From the NCBI RefSeq assembly GCF_010078385.1, contig NZ_SIJC01000006.1, positions 248,001 to 312,000 on the forward strand: 64,000 nt of DNA, in the 5' to 3' direction. The first letter of the stretch is position 1. Every line of letters starts with the position of its first letter. Source of the stretch: Chengkuizengella sediminis (lineage in GTDB: Bacteria; Bacillota; Bacilli; Paenibacillales; KCTC-33759). Both the position numbers and the translations under genes were made by a program. Below the pieces are notes generated by a model. The model was not told the origin of the DNA, did not search any database, and was given only the letters and a program-made list of their open reading frames with translations. Below are positions 57,174 to 64,000 of the stretch, piece by piece.

Positions 57174-58058
57174 TTGATAAACAAAGATCAGATCGTAGCT
57201 ACATTTTCAATTGTTGGTTTTGATCCAAAAACAAAGGAACTAGGCATTGCTGTGCAATCAAAGTTTCTGGGTGTGGGAGCGGTGGTTCCATGGGCAAAAG
57301 CAGGTGTGGGGGCAGTAGCAACACAATCCTTTGCAAATACATCTTATGGACCTAAAGGTTTGGAGTTGATGGCTAATGGTAAAAGTGCACAAGAAACGAT
57401 GGATATATTGGTAGAAGAGGATGATGAAAAACAGTCCAGGCAAGTAGGAATTGTAGATGCGAATGGGAATTCAGCTACTTTTACAGGAAGTGATTGTTAT
57501 GACTGGGCGGGAGGGATCGCTGGTCCAAATTTTGCAGCACAAGGAAATATCCTTGTAAGTGCAAAAACGGTTGAATCGATGGCTGGAACTTTTAATAACT
57601 GTGAAGGTGAACTTTCTGAACGACTGTTATCTGCATTAGATGCAGGACAAAATGCTGGAGGGGATAGTCGAGGAAAACAGTCGGCTGCATTGTTAATTGT
57701 GAAGGAACAAGGTGGTTATGGAGGGTTTAATGACAGGTATATTGATTTACGTGTAGATGATCATCCAGAGCCTATAAAAGAATTAATCCGCTTACACAAG
57801 TTACAACAATTATATTTTTCCAAAACAAAAGCTAACCATATTCTAGGAATAAAAGGGGAGATAAAAGAACAATTAATTTCTATATTATCCCAACTAGGTT
57901 ATCTATCTACAAAAGAAGTGAGCGATGAACAGTTAAATCGTGCTTTTAAAACTTTTATACATACCGAAAATTTTGAGGAAAGGGATTTAGGAGCTGGAAA
58001 AATAGATAAGGAAGTTTTGGAGTTTATGAAAAGTTTAATAAAGATAAATAGACATTAA
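57174..58058 (+). CDS. DUF1028 protein (Ntn-hydrolase-like)
   Basis: A 294-aa protein. The DUF1028 domain (about residues 1-215) begins TFSIVGFDPKTKELGIAVQSKF and contains SYGPKGLELM and NFAAQGNILVS; the family is related to Ntn hydrolases but has no confirmed substrate. A C-terminal helical region of about 75 residues resembles a peptidoglycan-binding-like segment. The start is TTG at 57174, 9 bases after AAGGGG. No signal peptide. Confidence 0.85.
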   Translation: MINKDQIVATFSIVGFDPKTKELGIAVQSKFLGVGAVVPWAKAGVGAVATQSFANTSYGPKGLELMANGKSAQETMDILVEEDDEKQSRQVGIVDANGNSATFTGSDCYDWAGGIAGPNFAAQGNILVSAKTVESMAGTFNNCEGELSERLLSALDAGQNAGGDSRGKQSAALLIVKEQGGYGGFNDRYIDLRVDDHPEPIKELIRLHKLQQLYFSKTKANHILGIKGEIKEQLISILSQLGYLSTKEVSDEQLNRAFKTFIHTENFEERDLGAGKIDKEVLEFMKSLIKINRH

Positions 58059-58157
58059 ACTTGTTTATATAATAAATTTGTACAAAAATTACATTATTAA
58101 ACAATTATCGATAAAATAATACACATTCATCATTCATTGAAAATTATACCAATTTAA

Positions 58158-58196
58158 AAGAAGCCAGTAGACCTATTTAGGATCTATTGGCTTCGT
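58158..58196 (-). terminator. Terminator of the TasA-like gene
   Basis: On the minus strand, CGAAGCCAATAGATCC pairs with GGTCTACTGGCTTC around TAAATA, followed by TTTTAAATT. Confidence 0.75.
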
Positions 58197-58250
58197 TAGC
58201 GTTAAAATTAAATCTCAAGTTTATGTTTCAGTTGTATAACTTACTTATTA

Positions 58251-58910
58251 TTAATTGTTGACATTAGCATCAACAGCCCAATCTTCTCCACTTACATCTG
58301 ATACAGCTTCAACTACGATATCAAAGTATTTGTGAAGATCGTCTATACCGAATCCCTCTCCTGCTTCATCGCCCATTTCATCTCCAAAATTAATTTCTGG
58401 GAATGTAAACATAACATCAAACTTTGCATTATCATCTGGGTCAAGAGTAAATTCTAATGATTGGCCATCTTCAATTTCTTCCCAATCAGCTGTACCGTTT
58501 TCTCTAACTTTTACTGTTCCAGGATGAAGATCAAGAGTTGGTCCATCTTCTGAAGGTGCAAACTTTATTACTCCTGTAATAGAATGGTCAGCATTATTTT
58601 GAACTTTAAATAGTTTATCCCACTCATATGTAGAACCAGGTTGCATACCAAATTCTCCATCATCGTGTCCTTTATCGAAGTTAAATAATAGAGATTCAAT
58701 ATCTGAGGAATTTTGACCATTATTTACATCTTGTTGAACATAGTCTACTGCTGCATGTTTGCTGTTACCTGTTACTGCTAATAACGCTTGATCCGTAGCC
58801 GTGATTGTAGCTTGTGATTCAATTGGCAAGCTTGCACTTGTATAGGCCATTGCTGCCATAATACTTGATACTACTAATAATGAAGCGACTACTAATAAAA
58901 CTTTTTTCAT
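58251..58910 (-). CDS. TasA/CalY-like secreted matrix protein
   Basis: A 219-aa exported beta-rich protein. The signal peptide (about residues 1-23, AMAYTSASLP) is followed by a domain with FNFDKGHDDGEFGMQPGST and YEWDKLFKVQN, an arrangement seen in TasA/CamelysinDUF1102-type substrates of SipW. The C-terminal part is very acidic. The ATG at 58910 has AGGAGGAC upstream. Its divergent neighbour is a SipW-type peptidase, the usual partner of such proteins. Likely a biofilm or surface fibre component; TasA identity itself is not proven. Confidence 0.75.
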   Translation of the reverse strand: MKKVLLVVASLLVVSSIMAAMAYTSASLPIESQATITATDQALLAVTGNSKHAAVDYVQQDVNNGQNSSDIESLLFNFDKGHDDGEFGMQPGSTYEWDKLFKVQNNADHSITGVIKFAPSEDGPTLDLHPGTVKVRENGTADWEEIEDGQSLEFTLDPDDNAKFDVMFTFPEINFGDEMGDEAGEGFGIDDLHKYFDIVVEAVSDVSGEDWAVDANVNN

Positions 58911-59138
58911 TTCTTTGTCCTCCTAGGAATTAAATATATTTTAAATTTCGTTGAGCCTCTTGCTCATATTCACAGTATAGTCTCTCATGAATTTTATAAC
59001 CTCCCTCAATAGGCTAATTTAGAAGTATCAATTGGATAAGAATTTCTTCTACTTTTGTCTACCTCACATTTCATTCTTTTGAGGGAGTTTATATTTTTTA
59101 TACTTATCTATACTTATATAAATGGAGGATGATAGAAA

Positions 59139-60260
59139 TTGAAATGGTTTACTAGAATTGCTACTTTCATAATTGGAATGTTAACTTTGTTTTTTTTAAT
59201 TTCAGCGATTGGCTCAACTCTATTACAACAACCTATTCTTTCAACTGTGATCCGATCTAATAGTATGTATCCTTTAATGGAAAGAGGAGATATGGTTGTC
59301 GTTAATAAGTTAGCTTCTGAGGATGAAATCCATGTTGGAGATGTTGTTATTTTTAAAACAGAAAATGGAACATACGCTACAAAAGGATGGATTATCCATC
59401 GCATTGTTGGAGGGGATGCTGTAACAGGGTATATAACAAAAGGGGATAATAATAAACGTACTGATCAGGCTGAAGGAGGGACAGGTCCCATTGAGCGGGA
59501 ATGGATTGTGAGCCGTACTGTTAATGTATCTGAGCACCCCATTGTCATTCCCTATATTGGATTCCTTCCAGTATGGGCTGAACAATTCGAAGTTCAAAGC
59601 TCAACTATGCAGTTAATTGCCGTAGGTATTGTCGTTTATTTAATACTTAGTTTGATTTTCGGAGAAAAGAGAAGAAAAAGGAAAAAGAAAGAAAAGGACT
59701 TAGATCTGCCTTTGATGTATATGTTTGCAGGATTATTTATTTCAATGATGATGATGATCACTATGCTCTTGGCTAGCAGTCCAATAAAACTCAATTATAA
59801 CGTTTCTGAAGATAGCAACGGTATATTAATGGGGAGTTCTGTTGGCGTACTTATGAAAGGGACAGAACACCAGCAAAAACTAGTTGATCTTAATAACGGT
59901 GGTTTTTTTACTTTTGTGGCTTCTATTTCAACGAAGGATAAGCAGATCATTCCTAGTCACACATCATTTTATTTAAAACCTGGTGAAAAAGTAAAAACCA
60001 GCGCTATTATACAAGCAAATACAACTGGAAAATATAATTCAAAAATAAATGTAGGTCTGTTTTATCCTTTTTTACCTAAAGAAATGATCCAAATTTTGGC
60101 AAACATTAGCTATTGGTTAGCATTATCTGTTGTGTCACTTATTCCCGGTCTTCCATTTATGGTTTATCCACTAGTCCAATCTCGCCTTCGTAGAAAGCTG
60201 ATACGTGGGTTCAAATTTATGTGGAATCGCTTTAAACAAAAACTAGTGTTTACATCTTAA
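59139..60260 (+). CDS. sipW: SipW-type signal peptidase I with long C-terminal extension
   Basis: A membrane signal peptidase of the ER/SipW type (373 aa), which processes TasA-like proteins. The active-site serine is S42 in SNSMYPLMERGD; the second catalytic residue is H87 in WIIHRIVGGD, as expected for a Ser-His dyad. B. subtilis SipW ends near residue 190. Here a further part has two membrane segments (about 159-207), an extracytoplasmic beta-rich region (about 210-310), another membrane segment (about 325-345) and a basic tail. The start is a TTG at 59139, 8 bases after GGAGGAT. The next gene follows 31 bases on, encoding a likely substrate. Confidence 0.92.
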   Translation: MKWFTRIATFIIGMLTLFFLISAIGSTLLQQPILSTVIRSNSMYPLMERGDMVVVNKLASEDEIHVGDVVIFKTENGTYATKGWIIHRIVGGDAVTGYITKGDNNKRTDQAEGGTGPIEREWIVSRTVNVSEHPIVIPYIGFLPVWAEQFEVQSSTMQLIAVGIVVYLILSLIFGEKRRKRKKKEKDLDLPLMYMFAGLFISMMMMITMLLASSPIKLNYNVSEDSNGILMGSSVGVLMKGTEHQQKLVDLNNGGFFTFVASISTKDKQIIPSHTSFYLKPGEKVKTSAIIQANTTGKYNSKINVGLFYPFLPKEMIQILANISYWLALSVVSLIPGLPFMVYPLVQSRLRRKLIRGFKFMWNRFKQKLVFTS

Positions 60261-60291
60261 AGCAAAATTTAAAAATTTGGAGGCGAAAATA

Positions 60292-61389
60292 TTGAATCGC
60301 TTTATAAAAAATGTATTATTCATAGGTGCACTAGTTATTATAATTTCCAGTATTGCCGCAGTTATGGCATTAGGAGATACAGGTGATGGTACCGTTTCTA
60401 TTATGAATGAAGACGTTGAACTTGTTGAAATTACACCTGGTAATCATGCGGCAATGAATATAACAAATGCATATCCTGAAGGAAATAAGAAACTAACCTT
60501 TAACTTTGATAAAGGTTTTGGAGGACAATATGGATTTCAACCTGGTAGTTATTATACTTGGGACATGCTCTTCAAAATCACGAATAAGACAGAACAACCA
60601 CTTGATGTTAAGGTTGAATTTAATGCTTCAAACAAAGATTGGGTAGACAGCAATTTAGGTTTAAAAACAAAAATTGGTAGTAGCGATTTACAGATCATTA
60701 ATGATGATAATCAAGAGTTTATAATCGATGCTCTTGCATCAAATGAAGGAACTTGGGTTGATCTAACTATAGCTATACCTAGGGTACTCCAATCAGATAC
60801 ATTAAATGAGAAATTCACCATCATTGTTAGTGTTCCAATTGAAGATCCAGACAATCCCGATGAACCTGAGGATGAACCAGACAAACCTAATAAATCGAGC
60901 AATCCAAATAATCTAACTACACAAACTCTTGCTCCCGAAGTGATTCATAAACTTTACTTATATGAAGATATACAAAATGGAGTGGTTGATGATAAATTAA
61001 AACGAATTGACCCATATAATAGTAAAGTTAGACCATTTGTTTTAAACGATAGAATGTTCCTGCCAATGCGATTTTTATCTGAGAGCTTAGGTGCCTCTGT
61101 CCATTGGAACAGTGAAACGGATACTGTGACTATTATGGAAAACGGAAAAGTTGTCAGGCTTGTTCTTGGAGAAAAAGCAATATGGATTAACGGTGAGGCA
61201 ATCGAAATTGACGTTGCCCCTATTGTATATGAAAACCGGACCTTCTTACCTGTTAGACATGTAGCTACTGCACTTGATAAGCATGTAGACTGGTACGAAG
61301 ATCACCTGGTGATTGTCAGTTGGATAAAACAATATCAACCTAGTGAACTACAGCGTGAAGAAATTATCAAAAAGTATTTTAGACCTTAA
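60292..61389 (+). CDS. Secreted TasA-like/copper-amine-oxidase N-domain hybrid protein
   Basis: A 365-aa exported protein. The signal peptide (about residues 1-25) is followed by a TasA-like domain (about 30-190) with FNFDKGFGGQYGFQPGS and YYTWDMLFKI, matching the divergent protein at 58251. A Pro/Asp/Glu linker (about 190-215) leads to a Cu-amine-oxidase N-terminal-type domain (about 260-355: RMFLPMRFLSESLG, NRTFLPVRHVATAL). The start is a TTG at 60292, 8 bases after GGAGGCG; another TTG at 60277 lies inside that site. Likely a wall-attached matrix protein processed by the upstream peptidase. Confidence 0.85.
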   Translation: MNRFIKNVLFIGALVIIISSIAAVMALGDTGDGTVSIMNEDVELVEITPGNHAAMNITNAYPEGNKKLTFNFDKGFGGQYGFQPGSYYTWDMLFKITNKTEQPLDVKVEFNASNKDWVDSNLGLKTKIGSSDLQIINDDNQEFIIDALASNEGTWVDLTIAIPRVLQSDTLNEKFTIIVSVPIEDPDNPDEPEDEPDKPNKSSNPNNLTTQTLAPEVIHKLYLYEDIQNGVVDDKLKRIDPYNSKVRPFVLNDRMFLPMRFLSESLGASVHWNSETDTVTIMENGKVVRLVLGEKAIWINGEAIEIDVAPIVYENRTFLPVRHVATALDKHVDWYEDHLVIVSWIKQYQPSELQREEIIKKYFRP

Positions 61390-61712
61390 TAGATTCTTTT
61401 TCAAGCCTGTTGAATTATTTCAACAGGCTTTTTCTACGTGCGAACAATAACAACAAACAAAAAGTAACTATGTAGCTCGATCTATTTACATAAGTAGGAG
61501 AATAAATTGAAAGATTGAAATCTAAATAAGTGAAGAATATAGAAAATTCCATACGTTTTGAGGAGAGTATTGTTAAATACTTGAGGATACTTAAAAGCGA
61601 TGTATATTGAATGGTAAGCGTATAAAGTTAAAATATTATGAGAGATTGGGGGCTAATTGCCCCCATCCTGTTCAATTCAAATTATGAGAATCTTTGAAAT
61701 TGTCTGTAGAAG
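61390..61712. other. 323-base gap between convergent genes
   Basis: Contains the terminator at 61404 and a GC-rich hairpin at 61644-61670 (GGGGGC / GCCCCC, ATTAGC-type loop) 43 bases beyond the response regulator stop, without a T-run. No gene is seen. Confidence 0.5.
61404..61434 (+). terminator. Terminator after the TasA-like/amine-oxidase hybrid gene
   Basis: Stem AAGCCTGTTGAA / TTCAACAGGCTT with a short loop, followed by TTTTC. Confidence 0.88.
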
Positions 61713-62345
61713 TTAATGAACTGCATACGTTACTAAACCTTTTGAATTAGCAAATAATGCTGCATTTGTACGATCAGTTAATTCCAACTTAGACAAGATT
61801 TGACTCACGTGTTTTTTTACAGTGTACTCCGTAATAAATAATTTCACTGCAATTTCTTGATTAGAATAACCTTTACCAAGCTCCTTTAATACTTCTAACT
61901 CTTTTGGTGTTAATTCATGAAAACTTCTGTCCCTATCGTTATCTGATAACATTAGTTCAAAAATATTTGGATCATAATATTTTCTTCCCTGATTTACAAT
62001 TTGGATTGCATGAAAGAGTTCTTCGGGTAATGCCTCTTTTAGTACATATCCATCAACACTTGATTGTTTAGCTCTATGAATATCTTCTTGGTTTGCAGAT
62101 GAGGTTAAGATAATGAATTTACAGTCACTACCTAGATTACGTGCCTGTTCTATAATACTTAATCCATCTTCATCACCTAGTTTTAAATCAACTAATGCAA
62201 CATCTGGGTTGGTTTGTTGAATTAATTGTAAAGAATGAATGATATTTGAAGCTTCACCTAAACATTCAAAGGACTCATTTAAAGATAAAATGTTGGACAA
62301 TCCATTTCTTACTAGTGGGTGGTCATCAATAATTACAACTTTCAT
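61713..62345 (-). CDS. NarL/LuxR-type response regulator
   Basis: A 210-aa two-component regulator. The receiver domain has the acidic pocket DD (7-8), the phospho-acceptor D53 in LVDLKLGDEDG and Lys in YVLKEALP. The C-terminal LuxR-type helix-turn-helix includes LTPKELEVLKELGKGYSNQEIA and EYTVKKHVSQIL. It overlaps the kinase gene by 4 bases (ATGA), so the pair is coupled. The target genes are unknown; the TasA-like locus next door is a natural candidate. Confidence 0.94.
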   Translation of the reverse strand: MKVVIIDDHPLVRNGLSNILSLNESFECLGEASNIIHSLQLIQQTNPDVALVDLKLGDEDGLSIIEQARNLGSDCKFIILTSSANQEDIHRAKQSSVDGYVLKEALPEELFHAIQIVNQGRKYYDPNIFELMLSDNDRDRSFHELTPKELEVLKELGKGYSNQEIAVKLFITEYTVKKHVSQILSKLELTDRTNAALFANSKGLVTYAVH

Positions 62346-64000
62346 TCAGAGATTACCTCCTGATTGATTAACTTTTGAATTTGAGGGATGGTAATTTCAA
62401 TTTGTGTTCCTTGATTGATATGACTATGGAAATTAATTGTCCCTCCTAAAGAATGAACGAGTGACTTCATATTATAAATGCCAATACCAGTATTTTTATT
62501 GGGATGGTTTTCATTTAGTTTAAAACCTTTACCGTTGTCTTGAATTTCAATGTAAATTCGTTGATTGATTTGAATATATACTCCCAATTTATTGCATAAA
62601 CCATGCCTGACCGCATTTCCAGTAGATTCACAAATCACTCGATATATCATATTTTTAATATACATTGGAATGGTTTGCTCGTCTCCCAAAAAACGATAAT
62701 CGATAGTGATTTGGTTTAACTTTGCTAACTCATCTAAATAGTTACTTATTTTAGTTTTAAATAAGTTTTCGCCTCTTTTTTTGGAGCTTAGGTTGTAAAT
62801 TGTGGATCTCAATTCTTTGTTCGCTTCATTAGTAGATTGAATAATCATTTGAAAATTTTTTTTAATTTGTTCAGAACTCATTTTATCTTTATTGTTACTT
62901 AAAGCATGCAGAGCATATACGATGCTAAATAATCTTTGTGAGATGTTATCATGTATTTCATTAGCGATTCTATTTTGTTCACCAGAGATGAGTAATTGAT
63001 AAGCGACTTCCTCAAGGTGAATACGCTCTAGAATCATTTTGCATAATTTAGAGAGGAAAACCAATTCACGCTGGAAACAATTTGAATCATCGTGAATGTT
63101 GATTTGATTTTCAATCCCAATTAAAACTTCATGTTTTGTTGATTGAATGGATATGATAGAGAATTTTCGATGTTGCAGCGTGATTTCAACCATGTTTTTG
63201 TGCTTTTGATATTGTTCCCAGTTTAATTGTATTTCTTGAATGATTTGATCTCTAGAATCTTGATCTATTTCTGTATCATACCCCCTTATATCAAATAAAA
63301 ACTTTTCTGTGTCGAATTGTGAAGTGATAATAAATGAACAAGGTGTTTTTGTTAATTTAACTGTATAATCCGTAACTACTTTTAATAGATTGTTTAAATT
63401 TTTTTGTGAAGTAAAGGTTTCAACAATTTGGTATAGTGACATGATATGATCTATCGCTTCGTTTGTTTTTTGATTTGCTTTTTCTAATTTTTGATTCGTA
63501 ACGATTAGTTTTTGACGCTGTTTTTTTAGCTGGGATGCATGATCGTGGAGTTCTTTTGTGAAGTTTGAAAATAATTGCACGGCAATGGTGATCAGAATAA
63601 ATACTAAATATAAATAAGAGTTCTCAATGATTAGATTGCTAATTTTAAGACCTAAACTATTAAAAAAGTTAAACGTGATTAAAGTTGAAGCAAACATATA
63701 CATGATTAATGTAACCCAGCAAAAGAAAGCCGATAAATAACAAGCTGCAACCATGACAGGATTTAATGCATACCATATAAATGCACTTTCAACACCTTGA
63801 GTTGGAATCAAAATAAGTACAATCCCAAAGGATTCTATCAACACAATCGATTTTATGAAATGTTCATGATTTCGATATATAAGGAGTAGCTTAGTGATTA
63901 GCCAGGCAGCGATAGATAAAGAAATAATAACCCCTAATTTAAACAGTAATGGTGATTTAGGAACACTGATTAAATAAAATGAAGATGTAAAAAATAATGA
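62342..64000 (-). CDS. NarL-type sensor histidine kinase, N-terminus beyond right edge
   Basis: A membrane sensor kinase partner for the response regulator. Reading stays open to the window edge at 64000 with hydrophobic segments, so the start lies outside. In the visible part (about 552 codons) there are several membrane helices, a coiled coil, a GAF-like cytoplasmic region, then HisKA_3 with the H-box NRIANEIHDNISQRLF and a HATPase domain (GNAVRHG, DNGKGF, TGIGIYNM). The HATPase and H-box motifs are intact, so it is probably active. The stimulus is unknown. Confidence 0.92.
   Translation of the reverse strand, partial: SLFFTSSFYLISVPKSPLLFKLGVIISLSIAAWLITKLLLIYRNHEHFIKSIVLIESFGIVLILIPTQGVESAFIWYALNPVMVAACYLSAFFCWVTLIMYMFASTLITFNFFNSLGLKISNLIIENSYLYLVFILITIAVQLFSNFTKELHDHASQLKKQRQKLIVTNQKLEKANQKTNEAIDHIMSLYQIVETFTSQKNLNNLLKVVTDYTVKLTKTPCSFIITSQFDTEKFLFDIRGYDTEIDQDSRDQIIQEIQLNWEQYQKHKNMVEITLQHRKFSIISIQSTKHEVLIGIENQINIHDDSNCFQRELVFLSKLCKMILERIHLEEVAYQLLISGEQNRIANEIHDNISQRLFSIVYALHALSNNKDKMSSEQIKKNFQMIIQSTNEANKELRSTIYNLSSKKRGENLFKTKISNYLDELAKLNQITIDYRFLGDEQTIPMYIKNMIYRVICESTGNAVRHGLCNKLGVYIQINQRIYIEIQDNGKGFKLNENHPNKNTGIGIYNMKSLVHSLGGTINFHSHINQGTQIEITIPQIQKLINQEVISE

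Noticed and set aside
61644-61670. GC-rich hairpin GGGGGC/GCCCCC as terminator of the response regulator gene
   Set aside because: There is no T-run on either strand; it may fold, but evidence for termination is lacking.

Overview
The window is a low-GC, gene-dense chromosomal segment from an endospore-forming Bacillales bacterium, most likely Paenibacillaceae-like. This rests on spore-coat genes (cotJABC), the spoVR/yhbH pair, a SUF operon in the Firmicutes order sufCDSUB, yunC, yunD and yfkAB homologues, AGGAGG-type ribosome binding sites and frequent TTG/GTG starts. The species cannot be named from this sequence. No phage, insertion sequence, CRISPR array, rRNA or tRNA was recognised.

Layout. 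0-9.3 kb is a carbohydrate-uptake region. A GH94-type (clan GH-Q) glucan phosphorylase, cut by the left edge, is divergent from two tandem copies of a binding-protein/permease/permease ABC cassette. The copies share a 25-bp upstream box, cre-like sites, intercistronic hairpins and terminators. 9.5-16.7 kb holds a chemoreceptor, then a two-gene 2-hydroxyacyl-CoA dehydratase-type system: a double-headed activase and an HgdB/BcrC-like iron-sulfur protein. 17-31.5 kb is housekeeping and accessory: a VanY-type carboxypeptidase, a rhodanese, a VOC protein, a YeiH exporter with a LysR regulator, a cytochrome P450, mqnD-mqnB of the futalosine menaquinone route, a secreted S15 peptidase, and yhbH-spoVR. 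31.8-41.6 kb has a GGDEF/EAL protein with a degenerate GGDEF site, yunC, hcp behind an FNR/CRP-type palindrome, a TetR regulator and sufCDSUB behind a triplicated TTGAGAATCAT-type promoter element.

41.7-49.4 kb is a minus-strand block of four secreted proteins. Two paralogues of an uncharacterised family with a C2-like tail flank a thermolysin-type M4 protease fused to a six-blade Kelch propeller and a free twelve-blade Kelch protein. This is the least explained part of the window. 49.6-58 kb holds moaE, a small Moco-domain-like protein, a 5'-nucleotidase, uppP, yfkAB, an AI-2E family permease, cotJABC and a DUF1028 protein. 58.2-61.4 kb is a TasA/SipW-type locus: a TasA-like secreted protein divergent from a C-terminally extended SipW-type signal peptidase and a second TasA-like protein carrying a copper-amine-oxidase N-domain. 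The right edge has a NarL-type response regulator and a sensor kinase cut by the window end.

How it fits together. The left region would import and phosphorolyse a beta-glucan-type oligosaccharide. The FNR-type site, hcp, the dehydratase activase and SUF point to low-oxygen or iron-sulfur-dependent metabolism. The right half is dominated by exported proteins (protease, propellers, matrix-type fibres, spore coat), suggesting a surface-attached, sporulating life style. Gene-free stretches over 300 bases are each described in the feature list.
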